From Bigelowiella natans CCMP2755 (Eukaryota > Cercozoa > Chlorarachniophyceae): DNA of 64,000 nt. Where the stretch lies: positions 1 to 64,000 of the forward strand of contig ADNK01000770.1 in NCBI GenBank assembly GCA_000320545.1, read 5' to 3'. Every line of letters begins with the position of its first letter. Position 1 is the first letter of the stretch. Shown here piece by piece: positions 13,942 through 25,929 of the stretch. The notes beneath the pieces were generated by a model. It saw nothing but the letters and a program-made list of their open reading frames with translations, was not told the DNA's origin and did not search any database. A program made the translations under genes and the position numbers.

Positions 13942-15511
13942 CGTAGTGTAAAGGAAACGTTTTCAATTGTCTGAAACTCAAAGATGCACGGAAAATTGTT
14001 AATGTGTCCGTGTGCATGCTCTAAAACTCAATTGTTAGCGGTGTGCAGGCAACCATCACCACCTGTATCAGAAACGGGTACCGAAACGTGTATATGCCAC
14101 CGATGGAATCATGATCCGACTGTAGAAGGAGTAAACACGTCACAGCACCGGGAAAAGCCACTTAACGAATACGAAGAAGAGTTGATGACGATGAATCAAC
14201 ATGAAAAGCTAACGTGTGGTAACTAGCATACCAAGGTGAAAGCCGTGGCGGCCATGTATCCAAACATAATCCCGAATGGGGTTGCAGCCTGCAGGTACGT
14301 GGTGGAAGGGAATCATTACTCACAATGCAACAGCTCCATCCAATTGGATCACCGATAACCCTAGCACTACACTACCCACCCCCCAAAATCACCTGCAGCC
14401 ATGCCATCCATGTCGCATGAGAGCCTTTAGGTGCAAACTCGTCAATCCAAACCTGCGGCGTGTGTGCAAAATCATTAGTAATTACGCGTCATTCATAAAC
14501 GTATTGCGGAGACTTCTTACCGGCGTGTAAACCACCAGCGCTGCCTGGAAAAAGCCAATTACTGCCCTAGCAATTTTTGTAGGAATGAGGTCAGAATCAG
14601 CCAAAAATCGAAGTCGTTACGCTCGTGTGTGCCAGTGATTTCTGAGCGATGTTCATTACCTTAAGAATATGAAGAGATTCGGCAAGCCTAATATTGTCCG
14701 ACAACAAAGCACAGACACTCAGGGCTATAACACAGCAGGATCATATGAATGATCTACAACAGACAACGAGCTACCACCTGTTGGGCACATGGCGAAGAAG
14801 AGAGTTGTTATGTTGTTTAGTGCCAGGGCTACTCCCAAGACTTGCTTCGCATTATAATGTCTGAATAGCCATCCAAAAACTGGGCATCCGATGCTCAGCG
14901 ACAGATACCTAGGTGAGGTGGTGGAGGCTCACCGGTTAACTTTAATCTAAACTCAACATCGTGCATATCGGAAGTTGAAACTTAGTATTAGCTGGGTGCC
15001 TACACAACGGATCCCAAGAGGCCAAGCTGAAAATAGTCCATTCCGAATCGATTCTTCAACCGAATAAGCATCCCTAATCGGCGTTTACACCAAATTTAGC
15101 TGAGAAATCATGCTGCAGAATAATGTCGAGACCTGGAATCGCACCGCTTTCCATATACACAAACATTCCTGTCTGAGCGATCCATTTGAACAAATACCTT
15201 TACATCGAATTGGTCAGGGTGTGATTTTTTAATTTCATGCTTGTCAATGAGAATAGTAGCATTACTTCGATTCCGACTTCAAACGATCTTCGTGGCTGAA
15301 CGTAAAAATATTTTGATTATGATCGAAAGCTAAATCGATTGGAAGCAGGCGTACTTCTGGGGGGCATTCTCGCTTCTGTTGGGGTCCTCCAGAGCCACCG
15401 ATACCTGTAATACCACATCCAACTTCCAGGTAGGTGCCTAGACACATATATTATTCACATGCATGCACTTGCGTCTCTGGAACCTACCTTTTTCTGTCTA
15501 TAAGAACCCAT
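7789..15511 (-). CDS. Spinster-like MFS transporter
   Basis: A roughly 25-exon gene. Exons placed with confidence include 15511-15488 (ATG), 15168-15091, 15073-15004, 14908-14778, 14687-14660, 14566-14521, 14452-14393, 14288-14232, 14119-14063, 13906-13847, 13647-13612, 13418-13378, 12878-12811, 12659-12604, 12377-12335, 12134-12075, 11659-11628, 11437-11364, 11007-10971, 10239-10188, 9673-9560, 9410-9354, 9103-9023, 8727-8688 and 8512-8424, with a cytoplasmic tail ending at 7789-7791. Phases agree across nearly all joins. Family signatures are YMESGAIPGLD before TM1-2, LGLLGS, GCPVFGWLF, RAVIGFFQA, VWIDEFAPK, a hydrophilic loop, then TVTGIQ-type TM7, GVIFGGWF, FFGGA and PGGSGIF. Spinster proteins export lipids such as lysophospholipids or sphingosine phosphate across membranes; the substrate here is unknown. 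Joins near 15.4 kb, 10.9-10.3 kb, 10.1-9.7 kb and 8.7-8.0 kb are unresolved. Confidence 0.85.
11656..11967 (+). other. Open frame inside an MFS-gene intron
   Basis: An uninterrupted 103-codon plus-strand frame lies within one intron of the minus-strand transporter gene. It begins with a Lys-rich run made by a GAA/AAG repeat, then about 65 residues of normal composition (for example QPIIEFRRVVLVPIQ) to a stop. No family was recognised. It may be a nested gene, a relic insertion or chance. Confidence 0.2.
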
Positions 15512-15631
15512 CTGAGGTGATGCCCCTCCAACGATCTGTTCCGGCTCTGTCGGTTCCAAGTCGTGTCGGAGCGTCGTGGCTGAGGGTTATCAGTTATCTG
15601 TCACCCTCACAGGCTGTGTAGTGACTTCTTC

Positions 15632-15698
<67 letters not shown>

Positions 15699-16129
15699 CA
15701 TCGATTCGGTTCCAAAGAACAAAATCTTGTCGTTTAAATTCCACAGAAAATCTCGAACGAGTCTCCAACTGCTGACAAGCGTTGGGCATTTGTTTCTTGA
15801 CGTTTCACCAGCTTGCAACGAGCTGTCGCAGCGAGCAAAACACTGAAAACGGCTTCTGTTTCCATAGAAAAAAAAGGTCGGGCGGATCTACTTTCGGGTC
15901 ATCTCCCTCTGTTAATGTCGCACCTTACCAATTCCATGCCGATAATTTCTGAATATCAGGTATCCGCCTTGTTTGTGGCATCAAAACGCGATGGCTGCCT
16001 GAGGCAGAAAGAGAGAAGTACAACTGCTAATGGAGGAGACACAAGGTCCAGCCCCATGGGGCGGGTACACATGGAGGGAGAGCCAATGCGGAAAATTTAG
16101 GCACTAACTACCTTAGGGGTTTTGTTATC
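15512..16129. promoter_or_regulatory. Divergent promoter region with a GTT microsatellite
   Basis: This spacer separates the start codons of the minus-strand transporter and the plus-strand potassium channel, so it must hold both promoters and both 5' untranslated regions. It contains a long GTT run at 15629-15698. A further upstream channel exon cannot be excluded, because an open frame covers 15813-16100. No specific binding site is claimed. Confidence 0.4.
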
Positions 16130-18770
16130 ATGCGTCAGCGTGGTACGTGGGCCACGGAAAGGGAAAGTAACTCGCCCCGTTGCGAAGCTCCACACAGTTT
16201 AAACATTTTGGGCTCCGGGAAGCGAGAGCGTGCAAACGTGGCTGCAGCGGATAGAAAATATTCAAAGCGGAACTTAGACTATAGAGATCAAAATAGATCT
16301 GTGAATAAAAATGATTTTAAGGAAGATGTTGAAATGGATGTTCTTGGAGGGAAAGCAAGAGAGATCCATCAGAAAGTTAGTGTAGCAAAAGAAGCCATGG
16401 AGGCTCTACACCACCTCCGCCAGATCCAAAAGATTATGCCACCGGATTTGGTCAGAAAAAGTGACAAGAAAATTAAAGCTCGTCAGACCTTGAATGAATC
16501 AATGAGCATCCGAGCGACTGTGTTCTTACTTCTTGAAGACCCGTCTTTCTCCAGACTAGCCAAGTTTATATCAGGAGTCATTCTTGGATTTATTCTCCTT
16601 TCGTGTATATCCTTTATAATAGAAACACTTCCTAGATACTCATACCCTAGATATGGAAATGAAGTGGGAGACCATCCCCCGATATTTGGAATACTGGATA
16701 CTCTATGCCTAGCGGTCTTCACCTGCGAATATTTCCTGAGACTCCTCACAGTTGGGGCAGTTCCTGATTTAAAACTGAGAGATATGGGGTATTTACATAG
16801 AAATTGACTTTGAATCCTGTTCCCTTGCACTAGAATTTCTGCTTTGTGCAGGCACTTACACATTAACATTGCAGGTACGATATTCCTATGCTCAACATGA
16901 CAAATAGAGGAGATATCAGACTGAAGGCCTTCGGATGGATGAAAAATCCAATGAATCTCGTCGATCTTCTCTCGATAATGCCAATTTTATTCCTAATCTT
17001 TGACTCAAACGGAGGGGCTGGGTTCCAAGTCGTTCGTGTTCTTCGCCTCACACGAGCGTTCAGAGTCTTCAAACTCGGAAAATACTCCGAGGGTAATCAT
17101 ATATAGGAATGTAGTTTTCTGGCTCCAGGCAACATACCTAAGAGAGAAATTTGTATTTTAGGTCTGATACTGTTTCATAGAGTCATTGCAAAGTCCTTGT
17201 CCGCTCTGTACCTGCTTTTCTTCTTCATGCTTATTTCGACCATCGTGTTTGGAAGCACAATTTACTACGCGGAAAGGGGAAACTGGGACGACGAAAAAGG
17301 GTTTGTAGGCGAGTAACATCTTCGTCTGAATCTACGAAATTGATTGAGATTACGGCTGTAGGTATTATGTGAGACCGGATTTGTACGGAGATGGGACAGA
17401 GCGGTACGTAACGCCTTCCAAAAGTAATTGTATGGGAACTGATATCTGTTGTGATACAGGTCTCCGTTCACTTCAATACCAAGAAGTTTCTGGTGGGTAA
17501 TCGTCACATCTACGACAGTGGGATACGGTATCGATATAGAATATAAAACATAGATCTCTCACACAATAATACAGTAATACAATGTATTAAGAAAATCATA
17601 AATAATGCATTAACACTTAGTGGCTAAATACTTTCATCAGGTGATATGGTCCCACGTACGACAACGGGAAGATTCGTAGGTAAAATCAGTGGATGATTCC
17701 CCCATTAAAACGCGTGGTCATAATTTGTAATAAATCAGGCACCTTGGCGATGTATTTCGGCATTCTGGTGCTTGCAATGCCACTAGCTATCATCTCTTCC
17801 AACTTCCAAAGGGTACTCTAATCTTTAATTTTCAAGTTCCAAGTTAGCAGCAAAGTTTATTATTTCTTTGCAAAAAGGTTCATGAGGAGTTTCGAAAACA
17901 GAAACAAGGGTACTCAAACAAAAAAACAGCATCGTCCGTCCACCGTACGCTGAAGCGACTACTTAAATTTCAGGTACAGAAACACAGCAAATGGGATGTC
18001 TTCCAGGATGTTGGAGCTCATATTAAGGTAAGCTAAACACAATATTTTAGTGATGAATCGAGAGTAATATGTTTGCCGTACGTACGTTCCCCCTCTCTTC
18101 CTAGTCTTGAGAATATCAATACGGAACTGAAGAAAATATTCCAAGAACTAAAGGTATACTCAAGTACTTATCCATTCTATGCCAAAAACTGAACATTCAT
18201 TTCGCTAATACAAAATTAGGCCCTAAGCGGTCGTTATTTGAATCTTGCGAATCACCCCGATATGAACGCAGACTCCATAGAAGTAATCAGCCATCAATTC
18301 ACATCAAGATTCCATTCCTTTGCTCAGACGGTATTAATATATATTCAGAGCGAAAGAGGGGTACCAACCAATATTACTTTGGATGAGGGCAAGCTTGTCC
18401 TTCATGAATTTTTGGCTCTTCAAGATGAGCTTCAACATCTCCTAATGGTTTGTATTTTTTAATCAATGATTATAAATAACGCAATCGCTGATGTAAGATT
18501 ACACCTGATTAGTACAAGAAGACGGTTCTGGCAAGAATAAGAAGACTGTCAAAATTATTGGTAAATTTCTATTCTAAAGAAAAAAATTATACAAGGGTGT
18601 ACAGTTATTTCAGGAATAGCATCTCTTTGTCTCTCTTTCTCCCCCTCTCCCTCTTTCGTGCATATTCTACCTGTGTGATCACGATATGACATTCTACCTT
18701 TTTTTAAGCTATGTTGTCAACATAGGTGATTGAAAGGCAAAGAAAGAAGAGGGTCGCCGCAATGTTGTAA
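16130..18770 (+). CDS. Shaker-type voltage-gated K+ channel subunit
   Basis: Exons: 16130-16788, 16875-17092, 17162-17300, 17362-17403, 17460-17527, 17641-17679, 17739-17812, 17878-18027, then about 18105-18153, 18220-18447, 18513-18560 and 18726-18770. The membrane core has S1-S6: IIETLPRYS after S1 as in Shaker, EYFLRLL in S2, [14 protein letters not shown] in S3, an S4 with Arg/Lys every third residue ([15 protein letters not shown]), the filter TTVGYGDMVP split across two exons, and S6 [13 protein letters not shown]. It would conduct K+ at the plasma membrane or an internal membrane on depolarisation. No T1 tetramerisation domain is evident in the about 150 residues before S1; the C-terminus is helical. 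The join between 18027 and the next exon does not keep phase in this model. Confidence 0.88.
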
Positions 18771-19910
18771 GGATTCGAAAAAGAATGTGAAGCACAAGTT
18801 TCGTCTAGTAGTTTCATCTAACAGCAACAATTCCCGGTTCACTTCGGTTCGATATTTTGCGAGCAGAACTTCTTTTGAAGAGTTATATTAAAAGAATATT
18901 AAAACTCGCGGTGACTGTATGAGATGCAATAAGCATACTCCAACCAACTAGATATCATACATGAACCAACCGCACATCTAAACAATGCAAAATAGATCCA
19001 CAATCCAGAAATTTCCACGATGCAGCTGCCGCATGCACACATCTAGATGCTAGGTCCACGCAAATTTTCTCATAGATAGAGCTCACATTGCAGGAAAGTG
19101 TGCATGTGTGGTCACACTTGTTCTGGCGCGCGACTGATTGCTCTTTGAAGCTCGAATCATCACGTTCAAATTGTATGCACATGAAATGCGCACCTGCCTG
19201 ATGGCTTCAAGAGCTGGCAGCTCGCTGATCGATCATAGCGCATCTGTCTATATAGCCTTTATATAATGGCTATATATTAGTCACAACTAATGTGTCTTCA
19301 TGTGTCTTAGAGAACACATGTATTTCTGACCCGGTACGCTCTATAGTTTGGGATATCTGTTACATTCTCAGCAGGTTGCCGCGGTGCGAACCGATAAGGG
19401 CTACTACTGTTCTTGCTGCTACAGCACAGCTACATTAGGATGACCATTGAAAAAATTTAAACATTTCATTACATCCGTCTCACTGTTCTTGCTACACCAT
19501 AGTACAGGCGGTGGGCAGCCGGAGGACCAAACTGAACATGTTTATTTTGTTCAGTCTAGATAGACATGGCAACAGCTGCTTATAGTGCAGCCTGCACTAG
19601 TGCACAGGTATTGCTGGGATGTTAAGAATGGATGACTTTTTGAAAAATGGACATGATTTAAATTGCTGCCATTCGAGCATCATCATGCACAACACACACA
19701 CACACACACATATATACACATTGCATGCCTGACCTCATTTCGCAGCGCTCTCACTCCATGGATTCTATCAATGTTTGTGCTAGATAGCATAGCGCAATCT
19801 ACACATAACACTAGAACAAGCCATGCTACGATACAGCTCTAGACTCTCCGCTACGTAGCGTACGCGTGTACTGCACCTAACCCGCTATACTATATGCTAC
19901 ATAATCTCTT
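18771..19910. repeat. Palindrome-rich interspersed block with core copy A
   Basis: Gene-free 3' flank of the K+ channel gene. It has AT-rich sequence with many CATG, GCATGC, TAGCTA and ACGT words and a short CA/TA run near 19690-19715. At about 19400-19485 it holds a copy of a core shared with three other spacers: a GCT-ACAGC/TAGC stretch, CAGCTACATTAGGATGACC, then ATTGAAAAAATTTAAA and a TTCATTACATCCGTCT-like end. Confidence 0.6.
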
Positions 19911-20142
19911 TACTTAGTAAGTACACAAGAACACGGGTACGGCGAGGCAGGCGTGCATCGATCAGTGCGACATGACAACGTGCACAAGATATAGGTGAAC
20001 GCATAGCGAACCGCAATCGTGTCACTGACGCAATATGCCTGTACATATCATATCGCAGAGGAAGTTCTCCAATCATTGTCATCTTGCTGACTTCCGAAAC
20101 ATAGGCCATCACTGATTGCATGGTAATGTTGGTGATCTTCCA

Positions 20143-21362
20143 TCAATCGTCATCAGACTTTACTTTCTCAGCTACTACTTCCTTAAGCATTACTTCGATC
20201 TCCGAAATAGGATCTCCTGCATTAAATCCTCTATTTCAGAGTGACTCTCACGACGTTTTAGGGATTACCTTTCAACTCTGATCTACATAATTTCGTTGTT
20301 ACGACCATTTGAACCTGGGAAGACCAGAACATTGAAGTTAATTTGAAAAGAGTCCAAAAATTGCTGTTACGGAGTATAGGGCCCCTCTTAGAACACCACA
20401 GAGGATATTCGAATAGTCCAGATCCTTGAATTTATGACACGTTTATAAGAATCATTGTTGCAACCAATTGGATACTATACATACTTTAAATTGCTCTGGG
20501 AGTTCCACGAACTCAATGAGAGGACTTCCTACAGAGAAACTCAAACATTCAAATACGATGGCGAAAATTCCTGACGTGTGCACTACCTTTGAATTCTATA
20601 CTGAATTGTCTTGGATTTGAACTCCATGAAACTAGAGTGGATATTGAATTTTCAAGAAAACTCAATTATTAGTTGGTTCGTTATAACCTTCTGCATTTAT
20701 GCCTAGAAACATCTTGAATCCCACTTTCGCAATATAATGCGCCGTATCTTTCAGATTTCTGCACTGTGTAATTCCCGATTTGGCCTTTTAAAGATCAAGC
20801 AAAGCAACACTAAATTAAACGTGCATGTAGCTGGAACTCTTTTTCGGACGTAAAAATGCACTTGCTTTATCAATATTAGGGTCATTCAGGAAAGGGCATA
20901 AAATTTCATGGATTAGATTCATATTACGAGGAATTCATCTATAAGTCGGACGCCAATATTGTATCCCCTAAATTTAGTGACGTATGAGTTTCTTAATTTC
21001 AAATAAGGATTAAAAAATCTTGGTTACATCTTCTCTAATTCCTCGTTTACAATCTTGACATCCTGTTTTCATTGAAAAATATGTAAGGTTGAAGAAATAT
21101 TGAATATTCTTCGGTACCTGGAAGTCTTTTATCATTGCTGTCACCAACGCACCATACGTCATTGCAAGAAGCTCCGAGTTCTATTAAAAATACCTCTTAT
21201 CTTTCGAAGCTGCTTATGTGAAGTTCACTATTACGCACAAATTTTAAATGACTGTGCGCAGGATGTGTTCTTGCTGAATTCCCTTGATGCAACATGGTTT
21301 ACCACTTTTTCCATCTTTTCAAAAGCGGAATCCCCGAGACGCGTCATTCTGCCGTATGACAT
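20143..21362 (-). CDS. TRAPPC3: TRAPP complex subunit 3 (BET3 family)
   Basis: Ten exons (21362-21303, 21180-21118, 21062-21028, 20967-20928, 20784-20688, 20631-20587, 20528-20485, 20424-20371, 20314-20269, 20216-20143) join in perfect phase to 185 residues, close to the usual 180. Family landmarks are all present: TYGALV, GYNIGVRLIDEFL, the IAKVGFKMFLG helix, IEFVELPEQ, YSNILCGVLRGAL and a short tail from ELKGDPISEIEV. Bet3 is a core subunit of the TRAPP complexes that activate Rab1-type GTPases and tether ER-derived vesicles at the Golgi. The conserved palmitoylated Cys in ARS..RC corresponds to AKSGITQC. The start ATG gives a short N-terminus typical of the family. Confidence 0.95.
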
Positions 21363-21794
21363 CGCTACTAGGCCTGTTGCAAGAATGAAAATCGCGTATA
21401 GATTAGTATCAATTTATCATCAGGTGATCAGCGCCCCCAATCCTTTCGGTTGCCACCGCTGGCCTTCCTAATTACCCTAAAACCAAGCTCACCCCACGAA
21501 CCCAATCAGTATCACCGATTTTCAGGGGATTAACCTCTTTCGAACACTTGAGAATGATCATTTTCCGGGAAACGACATCAAAATATACGTGTCACAGAGA
21601 ATTTTAATCAATCCAATACCGTTAGTATGGAGCACCCAAAGCGCCGCTGAAGGCTGAGCGAGAGCTTAGGCGATGAGTGCCAACGTCCGACATGACATAT
21701 GGTAGTAAATTAGAGAAAATGGCCTGCTTTTCAAAATTTCACTGCACAATTGTTAGGTAGATGTCAGGAGCCGAGCTACTTGTCAGGATCCATC
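21363..21794. promoter_or_regulatory. Divergent promoter between TRAPPC3 and a basic protein gene
   Basis: The two start codons face away from each other across 432 bp, so both promoters should lie here. No TATA box or named factor site is claimed. A short minus-strand frame near 21530-21590 looks codable but does not join TRAPPC3 in phase. Confidence 0.35.
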
Positions 21795-22533
21795 ATGTCA
21801 ACCCCCGCCCACGCGCCTTCGACATCGTCAGGGGATAGCAGCGATGTTCGCAATGATGCTCCTAAAACCGATGTAAAAACTAAAATCGACGATCATGGTA
21901 GCGGGAAAAAGCCAAAGGAATTCGGGGACATCGAGGATGTGAGCGACGAGTTGCTCCGGTCAAGGGAACCTATCATAGATCCCGAGACAGGTATGACTCG
22001 TGTTTAATTATTCCAAACGTGCAATGAAAGTTTCGTACTCAAATAACTCAAATGATACAGGTAAGCTCATGAGTAAACGAAAGCGCAAGCGTGTACTCCG
22101 ATGGAGAGATCAAAGAGCCAAGCGGGTGGGCACTCTAAGTACTGGTGTTTGCTTTTTATCGAGATTTGACTGCTGAACATTACTCAGCCGCAGAAACGTA
22201 AGGAATATCGAGAACGCAAAAAGAAACGGAAACGCGAAGAAAGGGAGCAACGGTATGATACATTGGATTCCGTAGTCAGATTTACATAGATGTTGTCTGT
22301 GCAGAGAGGAAAGAGAAAAAGAGATGCTGGCTGAAGGTAAAATCACAGAGGAGGAATTGAAGGAGCTTCGACAAAAGAAAAAGGAGCAGGAAACTCTTCG
22401 AAATAGAAGCAGGTAATTAGATATAGATTTTTTTTTAAATATCTGGGTGCTGGGTGTGGGGGATGTCGGCAGTGCGAAGTGGGGTTTGCCAGACCCCTCC
22501 ACTTCGATCTGCCGATATCTGCTGGCATGTTAA
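21795..22533 (+). CDS. Small Lys/Arg/Glu-rich coiled-coil protein
   Basis: Five exons (21795-21990, 22061-22125, 22188-22252, 22305-22412, 22473-22533) keep phase and give 164 residues. The first 65 residues are acidic and Ser/Thr-rich. The middle is strongly basic (LMSKRKRKRVLRW, then KKKRKRE) and passes into a charged helix (EMLAEGKITEEELKEL). The last exon encodes a short unrelated tail ending ICRYLLAC. The basic clusters would serve as nuclear localisation or RNA/DNA contact sites. I do not recognise a family. The last exon overlaps an imperfect inverted repeat, so the 3' end is less certain. Confidence 0.7.
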
Positions 22534-23262
22534 TTGGGATGGTAGTATAGAAGTGGAGTTGGTTGAAGATATCTGCAGCATCTGAGACAGACGGAAGGGC
22601 CGATCGTTGGCGATGCTTTCAAGTTCGGAAAACGGCAACGACAATGCATCGCGGAATGTTCTTTTGAAGCTATATCATAGAATTTAAACATCAACAGCCT
22701 TTTTCCAATCGGCAGTTTAATCAATAGATTATCGTTGCAATGTATAATCTCCTATTAATACTCGCATAATATTCTCTGCGAGGCGTAGAGTATCAGCAGA
22801 GCTGTGGCTCTCTTTGTACGTACGCGTACTGCTAGCACCTGCCTCTCAAATGCGTTTTTACTTAGCGCGCAAGCACATGCCTATACGGCATATCGCAGCG
22901 TGCTTCCGCGCTAGCTATACTGCTGACATACGTTATCCATTGAAAGCACAAGCGAGTCGTCAATGCCGGACTTTGCCACGCGGCCGTGAGACCGCGGCTG
23001 TCCACAATCAGTGGGTTCAGCTTCGCCATTATTGCGACATCAGACACACCATCAATGTGAACTATGTTTTCGAAGTGCTACGACTGTACATAAATTTTGA
23101 ACAAGGCTAAATTTATATGTATGTGCGCTCACGCTGTGTTGTTGGTGACATTATTAAGAGCACATTGCTCACACATCCCACATCCGATCGAAACAAACAC
23201 GGGTTACTAACGTAGCTGGTATGCCGTAATATGCGAAGCTTGTGTCACTCCAATATCTTTCA
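22534..23262. other. Spacer rich in palindromic words
   Basis: Gene-free region between convergent genes, with GTACGTACGCGTAC-like and TAGCTATA-like self-complementary words around 22815-22930. No splice-supported frame was seen and no clear core copy is present. Confidence 0.45.
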
Positions 23263-23525
23263 TCAAGGCAGTACCAACTGATCTTTCAAAAATTCAAAGA
23301 TGATTGTACTAGAATACGGTTTTGTATTAGGTCCAACGATAATAGGCCTTTTGAACGCTTCGTGTGCGGTCTAGGAAGCAAAAATGAAAATTATTTCCCA
23401 TCAATTTCATCGACATCGATAAACACGAAACCTTCTTATACTGTAGGTTGATTGCGTTCGGAAGATCTTCAGCCTCAAGACACAATCCACCATATTTTTT
23501 GTACTTTACTCCTCCTGCAGATTCG

Positions 23526-23560
<35 letters not shown>

Positions 23561-25929
23561 GTATCCAAGTACCATGCTGAGATTAAAAATTGCGGTTCTA
23601 CCTTTTCCAGGGTTGTTGTTCAAAAAGTTCCCTGTGTACCTGAGTATATGAGTCTGGTTTGGTATCATCATGCTGTTTAAGAATAGTTGCGAAGCCTACA
23701 AGTGGATAGCTTGACGATCTGTATAAACACGCATACGTCGTCCATTTATACGATCTCCATTTTTCCCCGCCGCTAGTTCTGCAGCTAATCGAATCCTGGC
23801 ACAAATATGAATATCATAATTTTTTTGCAATCTCTCATATCATAAATCTATTTTCAGAATATTCTATGCTCTATCTAAACAAGAGAAAAGAATGTTGAGA
23901 GATATTCAATTACTTCGTATCATTTCCTAGCTTGGCTTTTAACATCGCATTTTTGCTCAACTTATCACTGAAAATGTAGAGACGAACATTTTTACATCAG
24001 ACAACTTCAAACAATGAAGCTGTACGTACTCAATTAAATAAGTGTGGTCGAACCCCCCGTTAGTTGCTTTGTCTCCCTGAATATTTGACGTGAAAAGATT
24101 CCATGATGAAATATTTAAAGCCTATATTTCGCCAAAAAGAAAGACATATTCGTGTATTTTACGCAACAAATACACACACACACACACACACCCTCATTTC
24201 CTTGAGGCGTCGTCTTAGTAAGGTAGACGCACGGAGATCAAGCACAGTGCCCTAAAACCAATGGTACAAGCTAGTAAGGTACAACATCCCTAATTAATTA
24301 GCTGTCCTCGTAAAAAACCTTGACATTTAAAAGTTTCCCTGTGGCAACTAAATCCTTGTTGGTCTCTGCGTATCTGTTCGTGAAATCGAAGGTGTCAACA
24401 AGAACAGTAGTGATATTGACATCCTGCAAACTTTTAGAATGAAAGAAAGTTGTCCTGGAAATATCGCCAGACTTTTTACTGAAAATTTTGATACGATGTC
24501 CAGCGATGCCGTCTCCTTTACCTTAAAAAAAATGGCTCAGCTTGTAAAATTCGGAGAAGATGTGGATGTTCCTACTTGACGTAGCTCCATGTTTATGTCC
24601 ATTAAGATTGCTGAGATCGACAATTTTGATTATCATTTAGGTATCAAAGAATTGGCTACATTAAAGTTGATTTCTCCGTAACATTAAGGTTCAGTGAAAT
24701 ACAAGTAACAGTGCTGCGTAGTGTTAATGGGACAGTCCAGTGTCGATGTTGCCTGAAATACCGATGATGAAAGAGAACCAAAGGTTTTGTTAGGAAGAAA
24801 TATGAATTCGAATTGCAAATTTGTAAGATTATACAGCATTCGATCTTACTTTGGTTTCAACGATCAACTTGTTTTCATTCGAAAGGAGGGTGTAGCGCAC
24901 AGTCACTTTCATGTCTCCGGGATACCTACATCAGAACCTATGACACCTTCAACTAAATTTCGCGTTGGAGAACTTACCCATCCTCTCCATTCTTACTGAG
25001 CAACTTGAGTTCACAGTATTGACCTGAATCAAGTATAGCTGCTCAGATATTCACAGTTTCCAATTTTCTCTTTGTCATCGACAATCGGATGATAGGGTAG
25101 TACCTCTTGTGTCGAGGCCGGTGGTTCCCTTCCACCTGTCGATCGACACACGCATGCATTTAAAAAGATTAAGAACAGCGCTCAATAAAAGCCTCAACGT
25201 AGTCCCACCTTGCTTTTGAAAACCCCTTCTTGCCTCCATGCAAGTGACTTCCGCCATTGTTTTCTATTCACAACAACGTAGTAAAGACAGAGACTGATGA
25301 ACTGGAAAGAAATTGTTAGTACTGACTTGGCAGCTTAAAAGTATCTCCGTTGAGCTTAAAGGACGCCCCACCCGTGCGAGCACATAATCTAATCAGCCAT
25401 GACTTAGGCATAGAATGGGTATATTAAAGCATACAGAGAACCTTCCAACCAAAGCTCCGAAGTAAACATCGTTATCCATAAATTCAGCGGGGACATCGGA
25501 GGACAGAGCTACATCTACGTAAGAGATATGCATCAGAATGATGTATATGTTGTCGCGTCAACTCCTTATAATGTTGAATTACCATCAAAATTTCCATATT
25601 GATCAGGAACTGTAATTGCAATAATAGCCTGACGGAAGCAACTTAGGGAATAAAGAATTAAGCTACATATTGAAGATACCGCTCCGTAATCACAGATCTG
25701 CACTTCCATTCCATCGTTATTTTTTATCGTGAAGAATTTCAGAGTCTGTTTAACATATGCAAAGGATAAAATGCGCGTATACTTAAGTGTGCAGATTAAT
25801 AATACTACGGTTTCAAGGAAAAAGGAAATGGCACGTCTTAAATCAAACCTGCTTGCGATCTTCCGAATGGACATATTTCACACTACCCGGTATCCTCATC
25901 CTGGAGGCGCCCCGGCATGCCTGTCCCAT
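23263..25929 (-). CDS. Aldose 1-epimerase (galactose mutarotase)
   Basis: Minus-strand exons: 25929-25849, 25745-25680, 25628-25583, 25514-25442, 25388-25327, 25263-25209, 25135-25104, 25023-24978, 24925-24850, then about 24770-24705, 24640-24600, 24540-24320, one near 23740, about 23530-23430, and a last exon from about 23365 to the stop at 23263. Family motifs appear in order: VQICDYGA, VPDQYGNFDDV, VYFGALVGR, NNGGSHLHGG (substrate site), GYPGDMKV, the INTTQHCYFN region holding the catalytic His, GHKHG, VATGKLLN, YTDRQAIHL, GGLCLEAEDLPNAIN (the catalytic Glu region) and a C-terminal PNTKPYSS. It interconverts alpha and beta anomers of aldohexoses in sugar catabolism. If translation starts at 25929 the N-terminus is MGQAC, a possible acylation signal. 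An in-frame ATG at 26052 is an alternative. Confidence 0.88.

Larger units (their letters stand above)
1..15700. repeat. Microsatellite-dense tract, repeats mostly inside introns
   Basis: Di- and trinucleotide runs recur every few hundred bases. Examples are CTA (1-31), TA (187-223, 1135-1170, 2717-2765), CA (1794-1826, 1871-1905), GT (3167-3202), GA (3543-3574), ATC (2362-2408, 3838-3880, 9242-9275), ATG (9687-9715), GAG (10246-10295), CA (10591-10633), CTC (13504-13561), TAG (13914-13941) and GTT (15629-15698). Nearly all fall in introns of the two minus-strand genes. The exons are spared, apart from short Ala- or Met-coding runs at exon edges. Density drops sharply right of 15.7 kb. Confidence 0.9.

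Noticed and set aside
21530-21590. Minus-strand ATG frame (ILKCSKEVNPLKIGD) as a first exon of TRAPPC3
   Set aside because: Splicing it to the TRAPPC3 exon gives an immediate stop, and the family's usual N-terminus is already complete at 21362.
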